64,000 nt of DNA from Leptasterias polaris (GCA_037783415.1 JAZGTN010000088.1:868001-932000), one strand, 5' to 3'. Numbered from the stretch's first letter, positions 33,831-59,349 are shown. Numbers and translations are program-made. The notes: generated from the letters alone by a model not told the origin.

Positions 33831-35207
33831 ATTCTTGATGAAAATACGTGATAGTTTTTTTTTCCTGTTTTCTCAACAACTAGGCACTGTATTCAGCTGA
33901 ATTGTTCACAGATGACTTATATTGCATCTTTATTGACAATATGGCCTGTATATCAGCATTATGTTGACAAAAACCAATCTATGACCCTACCTTTAATTTG
34001 GCGATAGAAGGAGTCTGTTTCCATAATATATTTTAATTATAAGTAATTTATAATGCTGACCATTTTCATGAGGTGAAACTACCTTACCTACACCAATATG
34101 GGTGTGGAATAATTGTATATTATTGTATGGTTAAACACAAATTTAATACATTAATTTTTTTTTTTGGGGGGGGGGATTATTTGCCAAGATTTCTGTATCA
34201 TGAGACAAGCACATTGTGTTGGGTGGGGATGGCTCCATTTACAAGCACAAACTCTACTCTGTCATGTTTCACTTGTGCAATCAGCAATCATGAATACAGA
34301 TTCCCACTGCACGAAAAGAGGGGCCAGACTACTTTCCCTTCCAGCCTCCGTTTGGGGTACATTGATCTGCCCCACTATATAATGTTCTATGGCAAAGATT
34401 TTGAACAGTCTTTGGATGTACATGTAATGCATTCCAATCCGTGATGACCAAAGATAATCTAAGTGGAGTAGGTTTGAACTGGTGACCTCCTAGTTATCAT
34501 AACAGTAATGAGTTCCATACATTCTGTGTTATCTGTTCTGCACATCAAGCTCAGTGAATTAATATCGATTTATCATTTTCCCTGGAAACCTTAGCTTAGT
34601 GAACAGCCAGGAGAAACTGGGGATCCAGTCGGCAGAAGTTTGCACAGGTTACGAGTATTTTGCAAGTTGTGCGTGGCATACATGTATGCAAAGGTATTTT
34701 AGGTTTTCTGTTTGAAACCTCCTTTGAAGAAAAGATATTGTTTTAGTTATTCGGTATAAAATTAGGCTTTACACCAGTTCTGTTGGTTGTGTTTAGTAAG
34801 TTATTTATCTAGAAAGTGTTTAATTACTGTTAAATGTGCTATCTCGTCACAGTTACTGAACAATTTATTGAGTGGAATTCTAATTGCCCTTTTGGGGTCA
34901 GATTGTTGAAGCCTGGAGGACATTATTTGGGTGGAGTGGTAAATAACCACTGGTAATAAACCTTTATCATGGTGCAACCATCTTGTTTTTTCTCCTATTC
35001 AAACCAGTGTCACCAAACTGAGGCTGGCAGGTAAAATAGTCAGGTACCTTTTTGGTAAATCTAAAAATCAGTAGTCATCATTGATATGGTTGACGGGGAG
35101 CAAGACAAAGATTATTGCAATAAGATGAATGTCTATTTGCCGAGTTCAATGTTCACAAGGAGTGTCAAAGGAGTGTAAGCTCAATAAGATGGCATCTTTA
35201 TGATCTA

Positions 35208-35391
35208 GTGAGGTTTGCGGAGACACCATGGACATAAAAACTATCTGTACGAGTTGTGCTGGTTCCGAGAAAAACCGATGGTTCAATCAGTCCGCTCTGA
35301 TCGTCTTCAGGAGAATCCCATTCTGTTCTCAGAACCACCACAACTCATCAGAGAGAGTTTTATATTTATGGTGACTCCACAAACCTCACTG
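35208..35391. mobile_element. Foldback/MITE-like element, 184 bp
   Basis: Inverted ends AGTGAGGTTTGCGGAGACAC at left and GGTGACTCCACAAACCTCACT at right. No coding potential. Confidence 0.75.
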
Positions 35392-36409
35392 GATTGTATT
35401 CCCACCATGCAAAAGTTTTAAATCCTACTAAAAGCATCCTTATAGTTCCACAGCCAGGGCCCCATTGCATTAAGCTGTTAAATGCAGAAAAGATTGCTTG
35501 AGAAATGTATTTGCCCGGCAAAAATGCACAGGGAGCCAGTCATGAGCAATATACATTACATGGTAATTTGGGTGGGAAACCATTTTTTTTTTTTGCTAAA
35601 CAAGGGCTCAGGTTATGTAGATGGAAACGTTTGTGTAAATGCTACCTTGTGTTAGAATTGTAGCCGTGTCCCTTTTTGTGTGTAAAATTTCTGATTACTA
35701 ATGTGTTGTACGCAGAATTGTGTTCTATCCCCCCCCCCAACCCATTGGACAAATAAATAAGTCAACCTGAAGACAACCTAATAATCTTCATTCATCTTCC
35801 TCATGGAGCATTTGATTAGTGGGGGGAAAATGGACGTTGTCTCTGCATTATTAACCATAGATTTATGTCTTTTATAAATGGAGTAAGTTTATTATGATGT
35901 CATAGAATATGAAGCTGTATTATTCCAAGTATATGTAAATATATCATATTATGTACGGTATACTTTTGTCGGATTGTGCAGTTATTTGTGTCACTGTCTC
36001 TTTCTAAGCTAACAAAAAGTTTGCCAAACCTTTAAGTGCCATCAAAATACTTTTCAGACGACAACATAACTGATGGGAACACGCTGAGTGTGCTCCGTTA
36101 TCAATTTTGAAGCAGTGTGCATTTTGTATAATGTTTTCAACATCAATCGAAGCATGGAGACGGAGCCTAAGTTTGGAAAAACCCCATTGTAAACAAAGAT
36201 TTTAGTTACATCCTCTATTGACCCACAATGCACCTGACACCATCACACAGTGAAAAATCTTGCCTGCGCCAAATTTGGAAGTCCGTGTTACTGTGTACTG
36301 CATTTTGTTTTAGCAATGGTGCAATTATAGACGCGCACTAGGCTTTATACCTTTCACATGCATTACGACTCCCAAAATGGCAGCCGGTAGCTGCATGTGA
36401 TGTCACAGC

Positions 36410-36760
36410 AAGGGTTCTATTAGTATTAGACTGGTCCCCTGTCTTTATCCCTGCAGATAAAGGGTGCGTTCGATTAGCTTACACGTGTAACTGGTCTTAC
36501 AGGCCCAATGATTTCATTGGATAAACGTGCTGTGGTGTATAAGCTTTCCACATCCGTGTTATGATTGGTCCGAGGTGATGTAATTTGCAAGCTTGCACTT
36601 TCGGTTGTCTGCATGCAGCGTGTGCTGAATGTTTACATCATGTAGTGTAATTTTTATTCACTACGAATCTCCGTGTGAAATGAATGCGAGGTCAAAGGTA
36701 CATCTGGCAACAATTCTCGAAGTGTGACGTCAGATGTTCAGGCTAGGGGTCAATAGACCA
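36410..36760 (+). mobile_element. Dispersed element E1, uninterrupted copy
   Basis: AGACTGGTCCCCTGTCTTTA, CTTACACGTGTAACTGGTCT, ATGATTGGTCCGAGGTGATG, TCCGTGTGAAATGAATGCGA and GTGTGACGTCAGATGTTCAG appear in reverse complement on either side of the LINE at 45692-50544. This shows that the LINE split a second copy of E1. Confidence 0.8.
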
Positions 36761-36939
36761 ATCTAAAGCTATTTGGATAATATCGTTTGCCACAACTAAG
36801 ACATCACTCATGAGCTTGTGTAAGCTTCATCAGGCTTCATGCTGGCACTTTGTAATCATGAACATGTAGTTGTGAAAACATCACAGGTCAAAGGTACCTG
36901 TGATGCGTTTTACAAAAACTGCATCCCCCTTAAAAGGTC

Positions 36940-37330
36940 ATCCCACTGCTGCCGCTTCCCGGGTTGTGTCATAAACTTGGGTGTGATCCCTTGCTGTACG
37001 GCAATTACAGGTTGAATGGCTTCTGACTGGCATTCACGAACAAAGATATTGACAGAGTAGGGAGACCACCAACATAGGGCTAGATAGCTCCCAGTTGGTA
37101 GAGTGCCGGTGTCATAGGGAAATTCTGTCCCCCATATGGGAAATTAACATGGGCTGGAGGAGGAGGATTCAAAAGAGGGCGCTATCAGAAGAAGTTTGTA
37201 CACAGTTCTCCGTTTGGGGGACAGAATCTCCGGGGGGACAGAATCTCCTGCCACCCTGGTACAAAGGGACAAGTCCTGCTCGAGTCAATTTTTCTTTGTT
37301 CAACTCAAAACTTAAATGCCGAGCGAAATA
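36940..37330 (+). mobile_element. SINE family B, interrupted by a second insertion
   Basis: The body GTTGTGTCATAAACTTGGG...AGTAGGGAGACCACCAACA leads to the tRNA-like GGGCTAGATAGCTC at 37077. This is broken near 37117 and resumes near 37263 with GTCCTGCTCGAGTCAATTTT and TCTTTGTTCAACTC. The break holds the element at 37118-37262. Confidence 0.75.
37118..37262. mobile_element. Small foldback nested inside a family B SINE
   Basis: GGAAATTCTGTCCCCCATAT at left and GTTTGGGGGACAGAATCTCC at right are imperfect inverted ends. GGGGGACAGAATCTCC is present twice near the right end. It interrupts the tRNA-like head exactly within its anticodon-arm region. Confidence 0.65.
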
Positions 37331-37339
37331 TTTGGAATA

Positions 37340-38295
37340 GAGTCTTCATGTACCTAAGTAGCGGTAGAACATAACAGTTACTCTGATAGAATCTGACTGA
37401 CACTGTAAAAACTGCGTAACAAACATTTAAAAAAACATACATTCCAAACAATCTATGAATAAGAAATTTTAGTGAATTTATTTCAAAAACTTATAAAATT
37501 TTACTGAATACATCATTTGATGATTTTATAGACACTATTTTCTTTTATACAAAAGCTGCTAATGAACATATTTAAAACTAATTCATGTTCAAGCATGATC
37601 CCTATCACATAAAAATCTGATTTCTCTGCTTGAATTTTCTCTGGTCTACTTCTTGAGGATTACATAATTGAAAGAAAAACTACTCTAAAAAAAAAACAAC
37701 CATTTACCATCCTTCTAAGGAACTACGTTTACATTTAACCCTAATTACTTTCAATAACTGGATTTTCCTGATGGAAAATGTTTTTAAAAAATCTGCAAAC
37801 TCATCTACATTCATGTTTTTATTTCAGAGAAAATTTATAATATAGGGCCTGCATTTTCACTCAATAAAGCTACAATCATTTGACTTCATTGCGTTTATAA
37901 TTTAAATAACAAATTTGCAGCAAATCATTAACAATAGTTTGTATCATTTCATTGAAAGTTCTCACAATTGTTCACTCTGTCTACGAAAATATTTTTTTTA
38001 AACGGTGTATCAAATCAAAATTTTATCCAATCAAAAAGATTGCTGAACATTTTCTGCTAAACAAAAATAAGCAGGGTACCAATCACAGATGGTATATGAG
38101 ACATTATATTTTGCCTGGTAACTTTAATATTGGTAAAGTATAATTTTATTTTGCTTAGCTACTTTTTGAGCTTAACCAGCTTTATCGAATTGGCCAGATT
38201 GTTATGAAAACGTAACAAGATGCGAGTTGTTTATTTATTTAGATTATTTTGTACAGTCTCTAGAAGTAAAGAAAATAGTGCTTTAGAGTTAATGT
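37340..38295. other. AT-rich intergenic sequence
   Basis: Between AP3S2 and SQOR (convergent). I see no ORF or duplicated repeat. On the minus strand AATAAATAAACAAC at 38228-38241 is a possible SQOR poly(A) signal, about 1.4 kb after its stop codon. Confidence 0.4.
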
Positions 38296-38297
38296 AA

Positions 38298-38445
38298 TAG
38301 ATCGATCCATTAAGCCCCGCCTCCTTACGAGTTGACCAATCACAGCCGCGAAACCCAATCACCATTAGTGCAAAGATCACCAAACGGCTCAAATGGTGAT
38401 CGGTCAATGAGAAATGGGCGTGGCTTAATGGATCGGTGTATTGGT
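38298..38445. mobile_element. Foldback/MITE-like element
   Basis: ATAGATCGATCCATTAAGCC at left and GGCTTAATGGATCGGTGTAT at right are inverted ends. The inner pair GTTGACCAATCA and TGGTGATCGGTCAAT is weaker. Confidence 0.75.
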
Positions 38446-38635
38446 GTGGTCCTACTTGAGGTGTCATCATTTTGTATCTATCTTAAGATTCATCTTAAGA
38501 TGAGTTGTCAATGTTGCCATAGTGAATTGCATTGTGAAATCACACTTTGCTTTGCAATTAAGATTGAAGCCCATCTATAGAGAAATTTTAGCATTTTAAG
38601 AGCAATTTTAGCCTTTTGGTGAAATCAGGTATTTC

Positions 38636-39600
38636 CACGGTGTTGCTCCATGGATGGGGTGTTTCCATGGTGTTGCTCCATGGATGGGGTGTTTCCATGG
38701 TGTTGCTCCATGGATGGGGTGTTTCCATGGTGTTGCTCCATGGATGGGCTATATCCACGGTGTTGCTCCATGGATGGGGTGTTTCCATGGTGTTGCTCCA
38801 TAGATGGGCTATATCCATGGTGTTGCTCCATGGATGGGATGTTTCCATGGTGTTGCTCCATAGATGGGCTACATGTACTTCCACGGTGTTGCTCCATGGA
38901 TGGGGTGTTTCCATGGTGTTGCTCCATGGATGGGCTATATCCACGGTGTTGCTCCATGGATGGGGTGTTTCCATGGTATTGCTCCATAGATGGGCTATAT
39001 CCATGGTGTTGCTCCATGGATGGGATGTTTCCATGGTGTTGCTCCATAGATGGGCTACATGTATTTCCACAGTGTTGCTCCATGTATGGGGTGTTTCCAT
39101 GGTGTTGCTCCATGGATGGGCTATATCCACGATGTTGCTCCATGGATGAGGTGTTTCCATGGTGTTGCTCCATAGATGGGCTATATCCATGGTGTTGCTC
39201 CATGGATGGGATGTTTCCATGGTGTTGCTCCATAGATGGGCTACATGTATTTCCACGGTGTTGCTCCATGTATGGGGTGTTTCCATGGTGTTGCTCCATG
39301 GATGGGCTATTTCCATGGTGTTGCTCCATGGATGGGCTATTTCTATGGTGTTGCTCCATAGATGGGGAGTTTTCACGGTGTTGCTCCATGGATGGGGTGT
39401 TTCCATGGTGTTACTCCATAGAAGGGCTATTTCCATGGTGTTTCTCCACGGATGGGGTATTTCCATGGTGTTTCTCCTTGGATGGGGTGTTTCCATGGTG
39501 TTTCTCCATAGATAGGCTATTTCTATGGTACCATTCCATGGATGGGATGTTACCATGGTGTTGTTTATTGGATGGGGTACTTCTAAAGGTGTTGCTCCAT
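38636..39600. repeat. 30-bp minisatellite next to the SQOR stop codon
   Basis: About 32 units with cores TTGCTCCATGGATGGG and TTTCCATGGTG. The array has internal higher-order patterning: unit variants with GCTATATCC and with ACATGTAYTTCCA recur in the same order around 38750-38890, 38930-39070 and 39120-39255. The unit is a multiple of three without stops, so both strands carry open frames of up to 362 codons; these are artefacts. It lies 33 bp downstream of the SQOR stop and so probably in its 3' UTR. Confidence 0.95.
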
Positions 39601-39632
39601 GGAAAGGGTCAAATTATTCTCTGCCATCAGCA

Positions 39633-53721
<14,089 letters not shown>

Positions 53722-53864
53722 TGTGTGATCTGTAAAAACACAAAAACCATTTGTAAAAAATGTCAAATGAAAAAATGTTAGCTTAAAAACCATTTGTAAA
53801 AGTTTTCAATTGAAAAAATGTTAGCTTTTTAGTTTAAATATCAAGTATTAAACCACGAGGGAAA

Positions 53865-54095
53865 CTGATCGGGTTAAATTGACTAGAGCAGGTCTTGAAC
53901 CTGCTACCTCCGCATGAACATGCCAGCATTCTACCACCTGAGCTAACAAGCCCTAGTGTTGGCGCACTCGGCAGTCTCCCTATTTTGTTAAGATCTCTGT
54001 TCGGGGGGTGCCAGTCTGAAGCCATACAACCTGTAACTGCCGTATAGCCAGGGATCACATCCCAAGTTTACGATACGACCTGGGAAGCAGCAGTT
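53865..54095 (-). mobile_element. SINE family B, minus orientation
   Basis: On the minus strand: GCTTCCCAGGTCGTATCGTA, AACTTGGGATGTGATCCC, GCTTCAGACTGGCACCCCC, AAATAGGGAGACTGCC. It then continues with the tRNA-like GGGCTTGTTAGCTCAGGTGG and B box AGCAGGTTCAAGACCTGC, ending TCTAGTCAATTTAACCC. This is the clearest evidence that the tRNA-like part lies 3' of the body in this family. In the SQOR 5' UTR intron. Confidence 0.8.
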
Positions 54096-54524
54096 TTAGA
54101 GTAAACTATTTAATCATTGTTAAATTATAAAGGGTTTGTTTAAAAAAGTCAATTGGATAAACATTAAAAAGGTTAATCATGGGAAAAGTGTAACATTATA
54201 GGATAAAATACAATAAATGCAAGGAAAAGATGTCAAATCTGACCGCGTGTTTTCACTCATTATGACCAAAAATGCCATCTTATTTATCAATACTGAACTA
54301 AACACTCATCATAATGTAGGGCTTACACCTATAAATCACCTATGTAAGGCCTAATGCCGTTCGTCAGGGAGAATCAGATGATGAAAAAAGCAGTTTATAA
54401 ACAATTTCCCATAAGGCCAAGTAAAAATACTAAAGAGTTTCTCGTCCCCGCCCAGTAAAAACCAAATTATATTATCCCCGATGCAAAAATTTACACCTAC
54501 ATTATAATTTTAAAAAACAATTAA

Positions 54525-54750
54525 GTCTTTATCACGCGTGATAAGTCCGATGTTTGATTTAAACTGTGAAAATATAAAATGGGATTTGTCAAACTGTGAA
54601 AATATAAAATGGGATTTGTCACTGTTTTCTCATGACTCCGAAGACCGATTTAACTAAAACTTTCACAGGTTTGTTAGTTCATGTACATATGTTGGGTCAC
54701 ATCAAGAGTGGATACTGACTGGTCTTTGACAACTATCATTTATGACATTA
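54525..54750 (+). mobile_element. M1-family element, truncated, with internal duplication
   Basis: TTTATCACGCGTGATAAG, CTTTCACAGGTTTGTTAGTT and GACTGGTCTTTGACAACTAT are M1 phrases. A direct repeat AACTGTGAAAATATAAAATG with GGATTTGTC occurs twice at about 54560 and 54592. Confidence 0.65.
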
Positions 54751-55189
54751 AATTAATAATGAATAATGTTGCTTAACAACAAAGTTTAAGAGAAAATGTG
54801 TAGCTTCCCTCAACCTCCTTTAATATAGCGATACACACAGTGAAATCAACAGGCTATTGGGATGTTTTTTCCAGTATTTTCTTGTGTTTCCGGTAGTTTT
54901 CCGGTATCACCGCATTGTAACAAAAGAACTGGATACAAACAATAATGACCTCCCAGGTGTCAACAATATTGGTTAGAAAAATAACGTGCGATCTGTCACG
55001 TACACAAACTCAGTCAGTGACTTTAGGAATTCCTCCATGCTTTAATCATGGGCTACATTTCTCAGCAAAAAATGGCCTTCCATAACGTAGTTTCTACTGC
55101 CAAAAACACACTTCAATTTGGACCCTTTAAAAGCAATCAAATACGAAGAGTTTTCAAAATGAAATTAGAAACTGAAACACTTGACTTAC

Positions 55190-55425
55190 TTGGTATTTGT
55201 TGGAAGACTTTTGTTTCTTTCTCTGGCAGTCTGAAACCAAGACGTCGACCGACGTACAATACACGGCGGAGTGTTCAGCTAGCTGATACCAATCCAAAAC
55301 GTATTCAAGCGATGCAGCGGGCCAGTCTAAAAACAACCGGGGGAGGGGCAATACTTGGCCCCCCTCCAGCTCTCCAGAGAGAGAGAGGCAGCTTGGCGGT
55401 GACTCTGCAGTTCTGAGCTCACCAA
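55190..55425 (-). promoter_or_regulatory. SQOR: Likely SQOR non-coding first exon and promoter
   Basis: SQOR exon 2 has an acceptor 8 nt before its ATG (TTTTTACAG|ATCACACA), so an upstream non-coding exon must exist. On the minus strand a strong donor AATACCAA|GTAAGTCAAG sits at 55190, preceded by a GC-richer stretch to about 55425, unlike the AT-rich surroundings. The 5' limit is not determinable. This is inference from splice signals and composition. Confidence 0.5.
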
Positions 55426-55699
55426 CTGTTCAAGATGATGGGTCAACTCATTCAACTATAGAACAATATCTACTTAAAATGAAAAACTTACTAATGACTG
55501 AAATTCAATAACTAGGCCTTAGTTCTACTACTTGAAAATATAACTTTAAAAGGGCGTATAATTTGGATAATGAAAATAATCTTCATAGGCCGCAGTGGCG
55601 TAAAGGGGAGGGATAGGCACGTCCCCACCCCCGGGGATGCATGGATTGGGATTGGGATGAATGAGTTTAGATTGTTAATTATTGCTTCCACACCAGCCC

Positions 55700-55800
55700 T
55701 TTCACTCTAAAAACATGCGGGTCAGAATCGACCCGGATCCGGGTCAGAATCGAATCATGATGCATGGGGCCTGACCATTTCTGGGTCATGACCCGGAATC
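55700..55800. repeat. Dispersed repeat R4 (GACCCGGATCCGGGTC palindromes)
   Basis: AACATGCGGGTCAGAATCGA, GACCCGGATCCGGGTCAGAA and TGGGGCCTGACC ... ATGACCCGGAATCTG. A related copy is at 60260-60375. Confidence 0.6.
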
Positions 55801-55896
55801 TGTGTCAAAATTACCCTCATACAGATGTGTAAGTTTACACGATGGTGGTCAATATTTTTGTGACGTCAATTATACTCTCAAAACAGTTCTTATATA

Positions 55897-56330
55897 AAAC
55901 AATGTTTACTATAAAGGTACCAATTCTTAAATAAAAATTTTTAAATTAAAACTTTTTCGGATATATTTCCTAGCAAACAAAGTATCAAAATTGTATTGCC
56001 ACATATATCCATTGAGTCATGCAAATATATCAGAATAAAAATCATGCTTTCTTACTCCAAAGTTAATTTTAGAAGTCGGTTTGCATTTTGTTGACTCGTT
56101 GAGGCTAATTACAGTAAAACAATGTTTACTACCAATCTATAAATGAAATTTTCAACTTTTTCTGATATTTTTTTCTAGCCTACAAAGTATCGAAATTTTA
56201 TTGCCACATGGGATGATCCATTGAGTCATGCAAATATATAAGAATAAAAATCATGCTTTCTTACTCCACAGTTAATTATAGAAGTCGGGTTGCATTTTGT
56301 TGACTCGTTGAGACTAATTACATCAAAATG
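55897..56330. repeat. Two-copy tandem repeat of about 215 bp
   Basis: ACAATGTTTACTA, CAAAGTATCRAAATT, GAGTCATGCAAATATAT, AAAATCATGCTTTCTTACTC and TTGCATTTTGTTGACTCGTT occur in the same order from about 55900 and again from about 56120. AT-rich, non-coding. Confidence 0.8.
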
Positions 56331-56527
56331 CATATTAGATATTTCCTCTTCTTGTGTTTTATAAACAATGCTTATAAATATTATTTTGTTTGGATAAAAC
56401 ACAAGACCAAACGGGTTGTATCATCTCGAGGTAAGACTCCTTTCTCGTTCTGACCTGTATTCCAGTGATGACAAACCCTGCTGAGATATTATCCCTATTA
56501 GTATTATTAATGCGTATTTTTGTGACC

Positions 56528-56600
56528 ATTTGGCGAGAGTCTTGTCTTTACTGCACAAACCGCCGCCACTATGGGCTATAAACATGCAGACCCTTATGCA
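56528..56600 (-). mobile_element. LINE 3' end, AAGAC-tailed family
   Basis: GTCTTGTCTTTACTGCACAA and ACCGCCGCCACTATGGGCTA form the reverse complement of the 3' end of the LINE fragment at 2755-3275 (GGCGGCGGTTTGTGCAGTAA). Very short 5'-truncated insertion. Confidence 0.7.
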
Positions 56601-57179
56601 TGCAGCTCCTATTTAGAATTTAAATTTGTCAAGGTGCTAACGGTCTCGACCGTCATTGATTTAAACACAATAATCAGTATTAACAAGCTTGTAAATAGGG
56701 GGTTGAACATGACAAAGGTAATGGAAGTATTGTTTAAAAAAATGTTAATATTAAAATTTATATGAAAATAAATTGAGTGCAAAATGTTGAACACTCCTCA
56801 TAATGTTATGATTATATAATACTTTTTAAATTAGCACTTGAAATTTTGCATCCTTTTTGGATCAATTAAAATAGACAAAAATAAATAAATTGTTATAAAT
56901 TCTTTTAATCAGGTGGTGTTCCCGATGTACAAAGCATTTTTGAAAAGGGTTGTACTGTATGAAATCACTCTAAAAATGTCATCACAATAAATTATTTATA
57001 TTACTGAGTTGGGTTGATTAGGCACACATATCGATTTTCAGCTTGTTTGTACTTTTTTCAATACTTAACAAAACATGCATTTACTGCATTGTGTCAAAAG
57101 CGTCACACAAAAATTATCTCAAAGTTCAAAAGCTCTTAGTTTTTGCCACTTAGGCCTAGCATTAGGCCTATAACCAACA

Positions 57180-57300
57180 TTTCCTTTTTAGGTATCCACA
57201 GCGTTCACACAGGCGTTCTTGGTGTGGAGGTCTTCGATCATCGTCAATGCGCTTCCTTTTGGGTCGGAAGCTCCCATCTTGCAACTTCATACATCTTTGG
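57180..57300 (-). other. Block conserved between the two duplicated segments
   Basis: On the minus strand ATGGGAGCTTCCGACCCAAA opens a 29-codon frame (MGASDPKGSALTMIEDLHTK and onward) that stops at TAA. The copy at 61625-61735 reads GATNAQGSTFTMIEYLHTIK with a longer open frame. It could be a lost exon or simply conserved by chance; I do not recognise it. Confidence 0.25.
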
Positions 57301-58059
57301 GAAAATGAGATGAAAAGAAAAAAACACTGGGCATTAACTCTAGAAATGAAAATGTTTTCCCTTAACCTTAACCGTATCTTGACACCACTCCCTAAACATA
57401 CGTGCGGTTAGGTTCAGCATTGGGTCAAATAGGGGAACGCACCACCCTTGGCTTAAGGGAGATCCCGAGTAATCAATGTTTAAAAACAAAATTATATCTT
57501 TTTTCGAATTTGGTTTGACCCACCCACCCAAATTTTTGAATATTGACAGACTATAATACACTGAAGAACAAAGTGATGCTTCAGCTGAGGCGGATGTTTT
57601 AGATCAATGCTCCCCTAGCTCAGGAGTTGTCACTGGCTTTTCCTGGCTTCCATCACGCAACTTTGTAGTTGAGAACATTTTTGCCATCTCGCATCAGGCG
57701 CGCGGCGGTCGGCTATCGAGACCAAGTCGACCGATAACAATGGACATGTTTTTGAAGAGAGCGATTTGTATTTTTCTGAATTTTCTATTATTTAAATTGT
57801 AAAAAGAATTTCGATTTTCAAGTTATTTTTTTAAACCACCCACCTACAAGTTCGGAAAAAAAATAAAACAATTATTAAACATTGATTATTCCGAAATACC
57901 CATTATTGACAATAATATCACACCTGTATCCCGAGGTACATACCAAAATAACTTTATGTTAAACTTAATCCCCAGAACAACAAACACAAAATACATCTGC
58001 CCTAATAAAGTGTTTTTATTGGCTCCTGAATGAAAAGAAGCCATAGCATTACATGACTT

Positions 58060-58145
58060 GCTCAAAGATTTGTTGGCGAGAAAGGCAGGGATTCCAACCC
58101 CATATTCTGTTCTTGTGTCAGAAATTGAGTAAAGCAGGCCCAACT
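58060..58145 (-). mobile_element. Old tRNA-like SINE remnant in duplicated segment
   Basis: On the minus strand the B-box region GGGGTTGGAATCCCTGCC is followed by a GAGCAAGTCATGTAATG body start. The sister copy at 62600-62690 reads GGGGTTCGAATCCCTGCC. This resembles family A and predates the segmental duplication. Confidence 0.55.
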
Positions 58146-58324
58146 TCGTACTCTGCAACAAAAATCTAGTCTCAAAACACGTTATGGACAACAAAACATC
58201 TTTTAAAATACTTCGATCTGATTGTGTTATTCTAGAAAAAAATATGGTATGATAAATACTATTTTATCTATAAATACTATTTTTGATCTGTGATCTGTAA
58301 GGTTACTTTTTTAAGGTACACACA

Positions 58325-58717
58325 TCAGGTTGGTGGGTTTAGTTTGTTGATGAACTCACAAACATAATCTTGAATACCAATTAACAGTTCATCCAAAAGT
58401 GTTAATCTCTTCCATTTTACTAGGTACCTTTCTACTGCATGTATGACCATTTTTTCAAACTCTTCTGGTGGAAACCACAACTTGTTCTCAGCTTTGCACC
58501 CTTTGCATTTCTGCAGCCACGCCCTTGCAATCCTCTGGTTCCGGAGGTCGAGGGTCAACCACGCTAGGTTGGTACTCCATGAGTTCTTGCATTTGTTACA
58601 ACGTCGGCAGATTCCTTTCCCATGTACAGTCTGAAAAGAGAAGTTCCTTGGGATGTCTTGAGGATTAACATGATCATCTAACGCATCATTCATAACATCT
58701 CGGATCAGTCTTGCCAT
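58325..58717 (-). CDS. zf-3CxxC (receptor-transporter-like) domain protein, copy 1
   Basis: A 130-residue ORF from the ATG at 58717 (MARLIRDVMNDALDDHVNP); the frame is open farther upstream but without an ATG. The middle has Cys pairs in GICRRCNKCKNSW (near residue 50) and QKCKGCKAENKLWFPPEEFE (near 80-100), with conserved W and AWLTLDLRNQRIA. This is the layout of the zf-3CxxC family found in receptor-transporting proteins and other small zinc-binding proteins. Function here is unknown. An acceptor-like TTCTCTTTTCAG within the frame (near 58628) raises the possibility that upstream codons are intronic. The minus-strand neighbour SQOR is unrelated. No promoter can be assigned. Confidence 0.6.
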   Translation of the reverse strand: MARLIRDVMNDALDDHVNPQDIPRNFSFQTVHGKGICRRCNKCKNSWSTNLAWLTLDLRNQRIARAWLQKCKGCKAENKLWFPPEEFEKMVIHAVERYLVKWKRLTLLDELLIGIQDYVCEFINKLNPPT

Positions 58718-59349
58718 GATAGTGTAGGAGTGCAAGGGAAGTGCGAAGGTTTTAGAGGTGAGCAAAATAAAGTACAGCCCAGATCCCGTCTGTCTCCTGA
58801 CAAAGACTACAGCAAAATAGCTGAAAGTGAAAAAAAGAGAGATTTCTTATTAATAACCACAACCAATAACGGGATTAGGTGGGATGCCCATAATATGGGA
58901 GCATGGTCGACCGTCCAGACTCTAGACTGCATGCAATCATGAGCAGTAGCGCATGCACAACAAAAACAAATCTTATAAAGTCTGATCAACTTACTTGTGC
59001 ATAAAGTAAACCTGGTAATGGTGTTGGATACTGCAAAAGCCCACAGCGACAAGAAGAAGGTATTTTCTTGAAAAGTCACACGATTGAGCTTATATACTTT
59101 CCATGGTTGTCAATCGGGAATTAACGTGTGTCTGACTCATTTCACTGTCTCAGATCAAACACAAAATATTTCACGGATAGGGAATTTCCCCCTCACAGCA
59201 ACACCACACGGGGAGGGGGAGGGGAATGACGTCAACTTCCCATGTGCTGATGCACTAACCCATCACTAAGTTTGCTTCGACGTGGCTTGAGAGATTGTTA
59301 AACGGAAGCGGAGACATTGGACAAAATATTATTCTCGATATCATCAATC

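Larger units (their letters stand above)
56600..58765. repeat. Duplicated segment, copy 1
   Basis: Parallels 61150-63480 over its whole length. Shared blocks include GACAAAGGTAATGGAAGTAT, GTTGAACACTCCTCATAATG, TCCACAGCGTTCACACAGGC, TCTTGACACCACTCCC, CTAGCTCAGGAGTTGTCA, TTCCATCACGCAACTTTGTA and CATTACATGACTTGCTCAAA, ending in the zf-3CxxC ORF. The copies are diverged by many substitutions and small indels, so the event is not recent. Confidence 0.85.

Noticed and set aside
34440..34530. Possible additional tRNA-like SINE head
   Set aside because: Only a weak resemblance to a B box (GGTTTGAACTGG); no A box at a suitable distance and no shared body.
58718..58765. Longer N-terminus for the zf-3CxxC ORF (also 63422-63469 in copy 2)
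   Set aside because: The extension starts with TTG and contains no ATG; the ATG at 58717 (63421 in copy 2) is preferred.
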